This document shows positions 20,828-32,422 of a stretch of 64,000 nucleotides of DNA, piece after piece (the stretch's first letter is position 1; each line of letters opens with the position of its first letter). The position numbers were made by a program, and so were the translations under genes. The stretch comes from Symbiodinium natans. Lineage: Eukaryota; Sar; Dinophyceae; Suessiales; Symbiodiniaceae. The stretch is taken from assembly GCA_905221605.1 (NCBI GenBank), contig CAJNDS010002778.1, forward strand, positions 188,001 to 252,000. Reading direction: 5' to 3'. A model generated the notes under the pieces. That model searched no databases, was not told where the DNA came from, and saw only the letters and a program-made list of their open reading frames with translations.

Positions 20828-23800
20828 TCAGGATGCCAAGAAGAGGCCCTGAAGCACTTCCAGGATCTCGCCGATCTTCACCTCCCTCACCACCTCGTGA
20901 AGACTCTGATGCAATGATGCTGACGGCTCCCGTGACCAAGGTTGTGGGTTCAGATGACCACGCGCATTTATACTCAGGAGTAGCTTCAGCTGCAAATGCC
21001 TTTCATGAGGATGGCTTCATTCAGGGGCTCGCAGGAGCCTCACCCATCACAATTTCGCTGTTGTGGGTCATTGTGGTGGGTCGTATCACCTGGGGCAGCG
21101 CTGTAGCTTTGGAGAATAAGCGCTTCAGATTTCAAGCCTTGTCAAGATCGAGCCTGCACGTAGCGGATCAGGAGCCGCTCAACAACGCCCAGCGAGAGGC
21201 CTGTCTCGCCTGCAGGCAGACTGCTGTCGTACAGCTCGTCAAGCTCCTTCATGGCAGATTCAGGTCTTATATTCAATGAATTCCCCACGTTTCCGTCCTC
21301 CAAGGAAGGGAACGTTTTTCTCGCGGTGTCCTTTGTTGGCTTTGTTGGCATTGAGGCTAGTGGCTCGACTCGCAACCATCTCGTGACACCGTGTCTTGGC
21401 CAGGCTCGTCGGCAAGGTCCATGACTTCCGTGAAAAAGCTCCGGAAGTCATCTTTTCCAACCAGGCCATCCTGGAAGGCGGGCTTTCAATGAAACCTACA
21501 CCCTTATATCAATCGAGCCATGTCGAATGCACAATGAACTCGATGCCACCAGATCATCTTGAAAGCGTCCTTGTCGGCATCCATGATTGCGAAGACGTCC
21601 TGCCCCCCCAGCAAGAAAGGTTGCCACTGCCAGTGCATATACATCAGACACAAAACCAACCGACAGTGCCAGTTGGCTGGGGAAATCTGACGAAAGAGAG
21701 TCCTGCGAGATAAGGCCTTCCAGGCCTTTACCACTCTGGTCCTGGGAGGAGACTCATGTCGCGTGGCAGTGTCTGGCTTCAGCACCGGAAACTAAACTGA
21801 CACCGCAAGGTCCTCGCGAAAAAGGTCCATGACCTTCAACGCTTTGACGTGTATACCGTGGGTTCGGTTGAGCTCTTTCTTCTTCATCCTCAGCGCTATC
21901 ATTGGGGGACCGCCCCGAGATGTCGAGCTGCCCTACAAGATGAAAGGACTCCAAGCTGTTGATCTCTTGTGGAAAAAGTGGGGAAGACCAGGAGGACAGA
22001 GTCGGACAGAGCCAAAAACCATGGAAAGAAGGGCAAGGGATGCTTCAGGGCAGCTTCTGGAGCTCCTCCCACATCCACCCCACCGCAACAAGGCGTCATC
22101 AGCCGATCATCTAGCGCGACTTTAGACCAAACATCGAAATTGAACTGGCCCTCTCGGCTCCCCCAACGCCTTTATTGCGACATATTGCAACACACTGAGA
22201 CGCGGCCCACCCAACAAATGCCGGTGAATCTGCCAAGGTGCACAAGGCGGCCCTTCTCCATCACGCCCTGCAACCTCTTCAGTCGCTGCTCAAGGAACAG
22301 CAGCTTTGTCTTGAGGCCTTTGCCAGGCTGTCAGGCATATTTGCGAGTTCGACATGCATCCAAACCTCGAATAAGGCTTGCACGTCTTCATCGGTGGCGA
22401 ACAAAGTAATTGCATCCGTGCATCCGAGAGTCTGCTTTTTTGGGACAGGACGTGCTTGCAGAGGGTTACCCTCACATCGTCATCAACATCCTTCTGATTC
22501 TCAGCTTGCTGACTACGACTCAACGACTGGTACTACGACTGTCTAAGGCCCGTGGCCCGTGGGTCCTTTACGGGGCAAAGCATCTCTGTAACCTGGTCCA
22601 GCTTCTCTCTGGCTGCCTGGTACTTGTCCTGGCGCCGCTTGCGAAACATGCGCGAGGAATCGAAGTTAGACCGCACATGGCATAGAGACTGGAGGACGGC
22701 CTCGAGCTGTTGCAGCCCTTCCTTGCAGAGATTGCAGAGACAAAGAAGTGTGAAGCTATGAGCAACAGGTCTTCGTTCTGTCTTCGTTGCCCAGAACCCC
22801 GCCTTCATCTCGGGTTCTGGCATGCTGTCCATTGCTCGAATTTTCTCAGACTGGCCTTCAGCATCCTTGACAGCCGCACTAGCCTCTCGGCGGAAGAGTG
22901 CAACCACGGCAAAGGCCAGGTAAAGCAGGGTGCATTCACATGCAGCTGGTTGCAGCAGTTCGAGGATTCGCGCTCCTTCGCTGTGTGCGGTTCTTTGCGG
23001 TTCTTTGCTCGCACGATCATATTATGATCACATCAACAACCCTCCACGCTAGGATATGCAGAAGCGGCATAAACATATCTGCAATAGGCATGATGACAGT
23101 CAACTCCAAGCATGTACCTCGACGCGACGACCAGGTGACCATGTCATGCGACATGCGCAAAGAATGATGAGCAGCCCACATGGTGCCTCTTCGACTCTCT
23201 CCTCCAGCTTGGATTCCTGTGCAAGGAGCACATGCGAGCACAGGGTTCCTGGACTCCAGGAACTGCATCTCTTGTGCAATCTTGTGCACCTCGATCAAGT
23301 CAAGAGCTTTGGCTTTCAGATCGCGGATTATTTCGGCATTCTTGTCGTTTTGAAGATCTTTCCTTGGGCAAAAAAATCAAGAGCTCAAGTTGAGAAACTG
23401 TACTTGAGGTGAAGGCGAAGGATCAGCAAACCAAGAGTCTGGTAGTTGGACACCAGGTTTCGCACCCTGGATATCCTGCGGTCGAGCTGACCCAAGCGAA
23501 TCCTCAGTGTTTTGTAACCAAGAGGTCAAGGGATCCCAAGGAGCACCAAGGCTAACCGAGCTGGGTGGAGCTCCACACATGGAAAATCAGGGAAACATGA
23601 CTGACAGAGCGAGTTGCTTCAGTCGCTTGGTCTGATCCTGGACGTATTGTTCGACATCCTGGGGGAATGAACTTTACAATTTGTCCCGCTTTCTTGGCAG
23701 AAGCTTTACTTTTTTGTGCATGATAACTGTTCATCCGTCCTGCTTGATCGCGTCCTCCACTTCTATCTTTGCCGTCTGCGAGCTAAGTGTTGACCTCGCA

Positions 23801-26800
23801 GAGCTCACCCCATCGCAGGCGGAGCCAACCATCTCATCAAGCTCCTGAGATGGTGTTGGGGGGGGGCGGGGGCTTGAGTGTGACAGCGCAGGCATCCGAA
23901 TGCTCCGACTCGCAGGGGGGCCTGCGCTAAGGACAGCATCTCGTTCTCATCCTTGCCCTTGGGAACCTTGAGCTTGGGGATCCCGATGAAGGGCTCTGCC
24001 TGTACAGAGAGGTGGCAAAGGGCAGCCCCGACGCTCGCATCGCTCGTACGACTGTTGCAGCTCTCTCTCTCCTGTCGCGCTCGCCCTGGCACCTTCTTCT
24101 CGCACACGGCCACAAGCTGCTGTGCCTGTTCCACGACAGGGCACAAGATCACGGCTTGCAATGGTCAATGCTTTTCCCTCCTACACGAGTCTGCTAGTCC
24201 CACGCACCTTGCTCCAAACTCTCCGACCGTTGTCGCCTGCCCTCAAGCGTTCTGCCCCGCCCCAATTGCCCCCGCGCGCTGTCGCCAAGAAAGGCCCAGC
24301 AAGCAAGCTTAGTTTCTAAATTCAGGCCAAGCCATTCCTGAGGCCCAGCAGTCTCTAGTACTTAACCTCTTCAGCCCCTTCGACCGGGCCCGCCCTTACT
24401 CCACTGATGGCTGTGGCCCACATGCAAACATTGCATCAAGGCGGGCTGGGGGCCTGGCGGGGGAAGAGAGAGGGCCCTCCCTCTACCGAACACTTGTTCC
24501 TGCACACCACGCACAAGCCATCACCCTGTTGGGAGTGCCTTGGCCAAGGCCGCAGGCCCTCCTTGGAGCTCTGCATCGAGTTGAGTCTTGGCTGCGCTGA
24601 AGAGCTCCTGACATCGGTTTGGACGGCATGCCTGTGGAAACGCACCTTCTGCCTGCAAATGCAACACGAAAGAGCGATGCCTAAGCCCTAAGGCCCTAAA
24701 TCCAAATGAACACATGCACATGCCATGCTAAAGGAAGCATTATGCCCTCCTTCTCTTAGTCTTATCAGGCCACACTCGATGGCCAGTTGCGGCCTATCGA
24801 AGATACGGCCTTGGCTTTGGCCCGATGAGCGACTTTTGCACGCGAACGATGTCCTTCTTGGCCAATGTCTTGGCTTCCGTCAGCGCCGTACGACTCTTCT
24901 CGAGAAGTTCCTCAGCCTCGACGGAACCCAACACATGCACCCCAGACCCCAGACAAAACCCGGGACGGACTCTGCCACGGCCACGGCCTCCTTGCTGGCC
25001 TGTGCCCCTGCGCGGACACTCTCCAGCCAGCCTCAAGCGAGCGCAAAGGGCAAGGGATCAGATGCAAGCTTGTGGAAGAGCCGGTTGTGCTTGTGCGGAA
25101 GGCCTTGCCGCAGTTGAAGTGGCAGCGTCTGGTTTTGGAATTCTTTCGAATGCTGCTGCACGAACTCCTGTCGCAACTAGCCGCTCCAAGACTTCTGAAT
25201 AATGTTCTGAGTCTGAAGCGAATCTTAAGTTGAAGTGAATGAAGATACAAAACTTGGCGCAAGCGGCGGCATCCTTGAGGTCATCGCGGAACTTCTTGGC
25301 CTTCGAACTGAACTCCTCGAAAACGCCCTCTGCACTGCTCACCTGCGGTCTTCTCAACAGAGTCTGCGAAAAGGACCTCTCTGTGGGAACATTCGCAGAG
25401 CAAGTCCGAATGTCGACAGCGCTACCTGCTCGGGAGGCACTGTGCCTTCTGCGCTGAGTTCCTGGTAGCGGAACTAGTGGGACCGATGTTCTGCCACACA
25501 CGAAAGCACGAAATCACGAGCACGTAGTGCCTCGAACTCCAAGCACTTCTGGCGAAAACCTGCCATCAGCTCTTCTAGCTCCTCAAGAATCGGCATTGCT
25601 TTTGTACTCCAAACATGCAGCGCCGGTTGGTGTAGAGACAAGGGAGATAGGGAGAAAGAAAGAACAGCAACTCAGGACTTAGGAGGCTTAGGGTCTTCTC
25701 AGATTTCTCAGTTGCTCACTTCCGGAGCACTCTTCATGTGCTATGCCAGAGGCAGTCAATCTGGCAGTCTCCTTCAACGTTTCTTTTGGCTTCCGGATTT
25801 TCTCTTCCTCATGCACACGAACGATGCTGCTGGCGAAGCTTGCAGTCTCCAGCGCAACCTATCCTACCGTGCTGATAACAGTATAGCTGCTCGACTCTGT
25901 ATCCAACTGGTGATTATCGATTTGTATGTGCCAGATTCAATCTCGCTTGCGATTAGAATTCCTGCGGCCACGTCGCCTCCTCTTGCCGCTGCTGGTGTAC
26001 GTACGCAACACGCTTATCTGCAAGTTCCAGTGCCCGGTCGCACTCGATGCGAACCTCCGACAATTGTCAGCACTTAAGCATCAACTTGTGTCGTCACCAT
26101 AGCATGGCCGCATGGCTCTAGCTATAAGTCACCTGGCAGGTGCAACCCTTGCCTGCTCAAGCAAGCTTCCCAGCTCAGCCTCCTGTGAATTCACGATCCG
26201 GATCATCTCAGCCTCCAACTCATCCTTGGTAAGGTCTTTCAGCGTGCAGTGAAGGTGGTGAGATAGACGCTGGACCTACACGCTCGATGATTCGTCAAGG
26301 CTGCTGGCTGATCTGCTCGAGCTGTGCGGCCAAGAGGCTCGGGTCTCCGGAGAGCAGACACGGATCTGACGGAGCAGCGCTCAAATCTTCAAGGGCTACT
26401 CGCGGACACGAATGGCAACAAGACGCAGGTTCACTGGCGCGCGGGGCACGGGGCACGGGCGCAAGCCTTCTGGATCGCTCGGCGCACTGGGTAAGCTGCC
26501 CTGGCCTAGCCCATTGTTTCGGGTATTCATCGCAACCTATCGCAACATCGCATATAAGACAACTGCTTGAGATAGAGATGCTCCTCATTCCACTTCGTCT
26601 CTGCGTCAATCATTGGAGGCAGCTCGAAGGTTCAGCATAAACAGGCGCAGCGCTCACGCCATATGGTAGCACATGGTTCTATCCGTGGTGTCGATGCTGT
26701 AAAGATGACAGACGTCTCGTGCTCTGGGCATTTTGCACGTCACTGCTGACAAGCATGCGCCGATTGCTTGAACTTCTGCTCACATGCTCCTGCTCTGCAC

Positions 26801-27115
26801 TACCATGCTAGTGCTGCTGCTTCGCAGGGGGGCGGCATGCTGCGGTACTTGTTGTCAGCACTTGTGGTGCCCTACATTGGCTCATGACTCCAGCCAAGCT
26901 TGAAAGCAACCCCCCAAGAAATCGAATGGGAAGTACACATGCACAGATCGACTGCAGCATAATCAGCTCGGTCCAGGTCCATGAGATCTGATGCCACGGT
27001 AATGTGAAGGGATGCCGAGTCCCTGACTGCAATGGCAGGGCCTGGTGTTGCCAAAGCTTCACCTGAAGTGCTCGTAGACCTTCTTAAGTTTATCAGCAAG
27101 AGCTCGAAGCCCTTT
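20828..27115 (-). CDS. Long coiled-coil protein ending in an EF-hand, many exons
   Basis: A chain of minus-strand exons, each giving a charged heptad-like helix. Best-defined ones: 27063-27115 (LRALADKLKKVYEHF), 26147-26269 (LKDLTKDELEAEMIR), 25518-25598 (ILEELEELMAGFRQ), about 25290-25360 (GVFEEFSSKAKKFRDD), about 24800-24925 (EELLEKSRTALTEAK), 24525-24607 (ELFSAAKTQLDAELQ), about 23610-23665 (VEQYVQDQTKRLKQL), about 23400-23510 (LGQLDRRISRVRNLV), 23242-23362 (NAEIIRDLKAKALDL), about 22555-22700 (KRRQDKYQAAREKL) and about 22220-22317 (LLFLEQRLKRLQGVM). At the C-terminal side, 21571-21599 and the exon starting at 21470 join across a GA-AG intron to the EF-hand loop DADKDGLVGKDD. A likely last exon (20828-20876) ends LEVLQGLFLAS. 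Probably a calcium-responsive cytoskeletal or scaffold protein. The 5' end and some joins are unresolved, and it could be two genes. Confidence 0.65.
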
Positions 27116-27137
27116 CTGGTTTTGCAATCACTTCTAC

Positions 27138-28632
27138 GTTCTACAAGTTAAGACCTCTGTCAGGGAAGCTAACGACAGCTTCTAGGCTTGGCCACGCTTC
27201 CGTATCCACCCGGATTGGGGCTTTAGGGGCTTGTTGCAATGCTGGGTTTTTGGTTTGATGAAAGCTCGTTTGGGGCGCTGGCTGACAGAAGCCTTCGGCG
27301 GAATCGACTTGTTCACAAGCCGCCTCAGCGACCAAACACCATCCGACGACTTTGCACAAGAGCTGTAACTTGGGTGTGGACCAGGAGCCACTGCCATCTG
27401 CAGCACCAGGTGCACCCCCATAAGTCGCACAAACTGGAGATCCCTCCTAGGCATAGTCAGTGTGGTAGGGAACATGCAGTACATAACACGACTCCCGGAA
27501 AACAAGGAGAGAGAATGCTCTTGGCAGCGCACCGGCCCACGCGTTGTAATGTTCCAGTCCTGGATCAAGCTCAGGTGGGGCAAGCTGGCAGGCTGTGAGC
27601 TTCTGCCCAGCATGCTGACGCAGTATGACAAAAACACATTGAACTATCTCAACAGATCATGCCACGCAAGCACTCCCTTGGATGAAGCGCACCACGATCT
27701 GCTCACTGAGAAGCCAGCCACATCAGACCACGGATCATTCAGCGAGAGAATCTGGCAAAAAAAGCATGTCGCAACAGGGTCATGGCGGTCTGAACATGGC
27801 CACAGCTCCAAAGGGGCCCTTCAGGTGGCGCCTGCGAAACTTCATTCAGCGTCGGATTTCTTGCAGTGATTGAGAAGCCGTAGATATTCACGCCCTTCAG
27901 CCTCATCAGGTAAAAGCAAGGGAGCAAGGGATTCTTGCAACACTTCTCACCCATTACTCGGACAGAGAATGTATCACGGCGCATGAGGATCCGGGCGGGC
28001 CCTCCATGTAGATTCGCGCCACATTGTACGGACCTGCACGCAAAGGCCATCTGGCCATCTCAGCTCTTCTACAGATTCTACAGGTTTTGGCCACAGCTTT
28101 GCCTGTCGCGGTATCGCCACTCCGGAGACTTTCGCAGCCTCGTCGAGTTAACGTACCGACTCAGCACTTACACCCATCTCCTGGCAAAAGCTGAGCTCTC
28201 CAACGAACAATCTCGGGAAGACGATGTACTGAAGGCACTGGACCCGTCACATAGTACCTAACAGATCTAACAGTTGCAACGAACATCGCGGGATGGAGAA
28301 GGCGAGATAGGGAAGCAGATTCAGGCTCTGGCGCGTCGGTCAAGTCGACGGCTTGACAGGCTGCACCGAAGTCGAAGACGCGAGGTGCCTGCCAAATGGT
28401 GCAGGGCAAGACGGGTGTCTAATTGAAGCAACCGGCAAACAACCACTCGATGCAACCAAGGATTCGAGAACACCTGTTTTCGGACGGGATACTTCTTTGT
28501 CTGCGATCTTGAGAGATGAGTTGCAGCGCTAATCAGATGAGGACTGTGAGACATGCCAGCAGCAGGCGAAACAGCACAGAGGACTTCATCCTGGCCATAC
28601 TGCCAAGTACAGCCAAGTACACTGAAGGATTC
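27138..28632. other. Uncertain stretch upstream of the coiled-coil gene
   Basis: Possible minus-strand coding around 27960-28010 (ILMRRDTFSVRVMGE) and 27260-27340, without defined boundaries. They may be 5' exons of the coiled-coil gene. Confidence 0.3.
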
Positions 28633-29310
28633 CTACATGCTCCTACCTCTGTTTAACAGTGTGTAACCACCTGCAATCTGGCTCAAGGACACAATGCTTG
28701 GATAAAGCACGCAGAGAAGCAATCCGAGACCCCACCACCATACAGCGTGGCCCAAACGAGCAAAGCCCCAGCAAAACTCGTCCGCGTAGTCTGCATAGCA
28801 CCATGCAACATTGTGGCCAAATATGTAGCAGATTACCAGTCCCTGTACAAGCTCTAGCGTCCAGATGTTCAAGGGAAAGAGGAGCACGTACCAAAATGGG
28901 TAGTCTCCGAGAATGTGCCCATATACGTCCACCAAAACAGGCATGTAAATCAGATTTGCCCCGAACTGCGCTGCACTCGTATACGCCCGACCACGCTCGA
29001 AGTGCGTGAAGCAGGACTCCATGAAACTGTACGACAGGGCCAAAAGCCCGCAGCGCAGCTTCATTGCTGTTGGGTAGATCAACCAGAGTAAGAGAAGCAA
29101 GGCAACTAAGAGTCTAGCAGCCGGCTTCTTAATTGGATGGAACGTCACGTGTAAGATCTGCCACGTGTCAGTGTCAGGCCTGCCGTAGACTCGATTGACT
29201 TGGCGCCTGCCTTCTTCGAGACGCAGCCCGGACTTCTTGGGAAATAGCAGCGGTGATTGAAAAACAGCATGAGCGAGGTCATGAGCGAGTGTTAGCCAGC
29301 CTGTGCTCAT
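28633..29310 (-). CDS. Multi-pass membrane protein resembling TMEM229 / putative ABC-transporter type IV family
   Basis: 225 codons open, with about five hydrophobic segments: residues ~66-84, 88-104, 118-135, 143-168 and 187-210. Between segments are features of the TMEM229/CmpB-like family as I know it: an acidic residue in the second segment (FMESCFTHF, family pattern -LE--FT-), a buried Glu in the fourth (TLELVQGLVI), then an amide-proline/tryptophan-tyrosine loop (NVAWCYADYADEF against the family's CPWDYS-----F) and a closing W-x-LG strand (VWWWGLGLLL). The function of that family is not settled. The N-terminal 60 residues are polar. The start codon is the first Met; upstream exons are possible. 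Confidence is limited because the match is by eye. Confidence 0.5.
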   Translation of the reverse strand: MSTGWLTLAHDLAHAVFQSPLLFPKKSGLRLEEGRRQVNRVYGRPDTDTWQILHVTFHPIKKPAARLLVALLLLLWLIYPTAMKLRCGLLALSYSFMESCFTHFERGRAYTSAAQFGANLIYMPVLVDVYGHILGDYPFWYVLLFPLNIWTLELVQGLVICYIFGHNVAWCYADYADEFCWGFARLGHAVWWWGLGLLLCVLYPSIVSLSQIAGGYTLLNRGRSM

Positions 29311-29539
29311 ATCTCATAGTGCTCAGAGAGCAACAACATTCTTGAGGCGAGAGCCGCGCTGCAGCATAGCAATGCACAAGAATGCACAACAAATCGCCAA
29401 ATGCCCGGAGCTGAACGAGCTTGGCGGGGAGCTTACACTACATGCAGGCAGACATACAACTGGAGATGGACGATTTTTTCGGGGGGGTTCCTCGACTTGG
29501 TTCTTCACATGTTGACTCTCCTGTGCCCCGCTTCGTTTC

Positions 29540-30317
29540 TCAGATGCACACGTGCCATCAAGGGCCTCGACGTCGATGGATCCACCGGCGTTAACATCCT
29601 CCACCGCTCGGAAGAAGACACTTAGCCTCATGCAAGGCCAATCTCACCGAATTCCCTGGGCAAATGAAGCCACGCCGCGGGTCTCTCAAGCGAGCCGGTG
29701 CGGCCACTGTACCGTCGGCTGGCTTGCGCTTGGGGAAACCATGGGATCCAATGGTTGGATCAAGGCCTGCAAACGGATAAAGAGGGAGCATGTGTGCAGA
29801 AACCTTAAGGAGACGATTCAGGTCGGGTCTGCAAGCTGGGGCAGCTGGGGCTGGGGCATTCTCCAGTCTTCCGAGCACTGGCACACCACCGAGGCCTGTG
29901 CGATAGAACTTCGCCTCAGTCTTGCCACACTCTCTACACACAGCAGGAAAGACATCGTCCGAGTGTGTGACGCTAAAGTTCACCACCGTAAGATTGTGGT
30001 CTCCGGGAGAGAAGACCTGTCGCTGAGGCCAGGCAACATTTCTCTGGGTTGCTGAGAAAACCTGAGAAAACCTGACGTCAAGAGAAAGGTTGCTGTCTGT
30101 TGCTGCAAATCGGGCCGGTAGCCTGCACGGACCACAGGTTCAGCGTGTTGGTGATGGGCATGCTGGTGTTGCCGGGGTACACGCGCAAGCCTTGGCAGAG
30201 GCAAAGTCGGCACATGAGGATCGCGCTGCCTTTTTTGGAAGCTCTGAGTTCTGAGGGCGGCGTGCCCACCACCAGTGAGGACATGGAAGGGATCAGCGAC
30301 CGGTCCTGAGAAGCCAT
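29540..30317 (-). CDS. Unrecognised gene, at least two or three exons, possible EF-hand-like loop
   Basis: The first exon starts at Met 30317 (MASQDRSLIPSM, then GLRVYPGNTSMPITNT). A second exon from about 30041 reads VFSPGDHNLTVVNFSV, then AVCRECGKTEAKF (a lone C-x2-C). Farther left, about 29545-29616, is VEDVNAGGSIDVEALDG, which has the spacing of an EF-hand loop (DVNAGGSIDVEA) but lacks two of the usual acidic positions. Acceptors are CAGAG and CTAAG; the donors were not fixed. It could be one gene or parts of two, and could also supply 5' exons to the membrane protein that follows. Confidence 0.35.
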
Positions 30318-30354
30318 AGCGCCAAACATATCTCTCACAATCACGGAGTATCAC

Positions 30355-31334
30355 TCACATCATCACTTGAATCACTTGTCTTCAAGTCTTCAACAGAAGG
30401 GACAAGTGAGACTCTTTCTCTCAGCGTATTCTCTGGTCTCTTGGCTTCCCTGCGAGCAGCGAGTAGGTGGCCTCCTCGCCGAGCATCGACCAACCCCGAA
30501 GGTCCGGCCTTTGCTTTTGCCAGCTTTTGCTGCTTCGCTCAGCTTTAATTAGCTTTCAAGCTTCAGCAGTCTCCGCGACGTGCTTCCGAGATCTTCGAGC
30601 ATCCATGCTGGAGTTAAGTTTGCCTGTGGGATCCTGTGAGCATGAGTTCCTGCAACTGCCGCATGAGGCCGGCACGTGCCGAAGCCCGTTGGTGCAGGTT
30701 GCGGCATCGTGTTGTTCAGGCGAGATGCCTCAGAACAAACAAGTCCACGGCGGGGTTCCCTCGACTGGACAGATCTCATCCCAGGTGCCGCATCTCCATC
30801 CGGTGTCAAAGTCACCATCCCAAGGTCCCCACCTGATCAAGCGCAGCAATGCAACATCCGGTGTTGTCGCAGGATGTGACTGTGCCTGTATGATTCACCT
30901 CCACCGCTTGCAGCATCCGAAAGCCCTGGCAATATCAGGGCGATACGATGCTGGCGACTGCACTCATGGCATAGCCTCAAGCACAGCCTCAAAGCCCCGC
31001 TTGTCACTTATGTTAGCTTCCTAATGTCCTAACGGTCCTAAACAAGACGACCCTTTCATTCTCCAAGGCCCGCTCAGGTGGGGCCCTTATGACGAAGGAG
31101 GAGCCGGGGCGAGCATTCGGTGCTGGCCTGAGCTACTTGAACCCTCAGCACACGACCTTCGGAGCTGCGCAAACGACTCGGCATCTTGAGCTGTCCACCT
31201 GGTCCTGTCCTGCCCACGTAGCGGCACTGCCAGTTGAAGCATCACCTGCTGCCCGCGTTGCGGATCTTGAGTGTGTTGCAACATGTCACAAGATCTGTGG
31301 CAACTCGTCATGACCTTTGAGTCTTGACGTAAGG
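30355..31334. other. No supported gene
   Basis: About 1 kb with overlapping short frames on both strands and no domain or convincing splice-site pair. A small direct duplication (GAGAAAACCT twice) lies just left of it at 30054-30073. Confidence 0.4.
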
Positions 31335-31652
31335 TCAGAGCATACAGAATGTGACTTTGCACTCCTTCGAACGGCTCGAGGCCCATCTGGCACGGTCAGC
31401 CGTGTCTATACAACCATGGCACAGACTACCGTGACTACAGACAGTCACACAACGTGAAGACAGCAACCGATCCCCTGGCGTTGCTTCTACCGCATTCCCA
31501 GGCTTGCTGTCATGTGCGAGTGGTCCCAGGGCCTGTGGTGCGCTGAGCACACGCCCGATGGTCGCAAAGTCGCGTGTCGGCCTGATCAAAACAGACAATG
31601 CCAGGGAACTCAACAAGCACCAAATCAGTCTTGCTCCACGTGGCTTCAGCAT
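31335..31652 (-). CDS. Possible small single-pass membrane protein, 105 aa
   Basis: Open frame from Met 31652. A hydrophobic stretch directly after a basic start (MLKPRGARLIWCLL, then SLALSVLI) could be a signal anchor, followed by a polar lumenal part with several Cys near the end. No family recognised. It may be an exon rather than a complete gene, or chance. Confidence 0.3.
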   Translation of the reverse strand: MLKPRGARLIWCLLSSLALSVLIRPTRDFATIGRVLSAPQALGPLAHDSKPGNAVEATPGDRLLSSRCVTVCSHGSLCHGCIDTADRARWASSRSKECKVTFCML

Positions 31653-31852
31653 GCATGTATTCTCTTGACAGCCATTATGCTTGCCGCTGCGCTTCAGTGC
31701 CCTAGGCCACGGCGCAGTGTAGAAACGGCCCGTTGCCACCCTGCAGAAAGCGGGTCAAAACGGCTTGATGTTTGGCTCTGCTGAGGGCCTGCTGAAGCTA
31801 GACCGTGCCTGAAATGCGGTTTCGTGCCATCCTCCTTCATCAGTTGCACCAT

Positions 31853-32422
31853 CAGCTTGTGGGGGAGTGCCTGGCAGCCAGCAACAAGCAGCGTAGTTCT
31901 TTGCCAGCCTTGTAGGATGAGGAAGCGACGCCAGAAGCAGGCAGCTTGAGGCTGTAAACGTCCATCTCATAGATCTGGGCCAATGCTTTTAGCTCGACAA
32001 CGCCTTTTCCTTTACAGTTGCGGAAGATCTCCCAGGACCCCCCAATTTGGCGAATTTGGCACAACCCCCTTCCCCCAAAAATGCAGCTTTCAAGACCAGG
32101 GCTGCCACCAGCGAGCCGAAGAGGTCGTTCATGTTCGGTGGCATTTGGATACGAAGCATGGGAACCTGCGCAAGACTGCTTCGAGCGGGGCAAGGAATGG
32201 CAAGAAGGCACCTATGCATCAGTCACAGTACAGTGAATGATCTGAAGCTACTCCCACCTGCTCCGCGAATGGAACAACCTGGCCCCAGAACACATAGGCA
32301 CTCCCGCCACGCATCAAACACTGGGCATGAAAGAGAGTAGACAGATACCTTGATCCCAGCGCAGCTGGCCACTTCACCACACCGGCGAAAATTGCCGATG
32401 ATCTGGCCGGTGCAGAGAGCTG
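31853..32422 (-). CDS. Unrecognised multi-exon gene
   Basis: Exons 32349-32422, 32258-32320 and 32097-32165 join with agreeing phases and GT donors (GTATCT, GTGGGA, GTCTTG) and AG acceptors. The protein reads TGQIIGNFRRCGEVAS, CLMRGGSAYVFWGQVV, VPMLRIQMPPNMNDLFG. A further exon near 31900-32010 reads VVELKALAQIYEMDVY, but its phase to the previous exon was not reconciled. The last part is faintly like the end of an OTU-type peptidase (EL-ALA--Y---V), which is not enough for a call. No catalytic Cys/His pair could be assigned. Confidence 0.45.
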
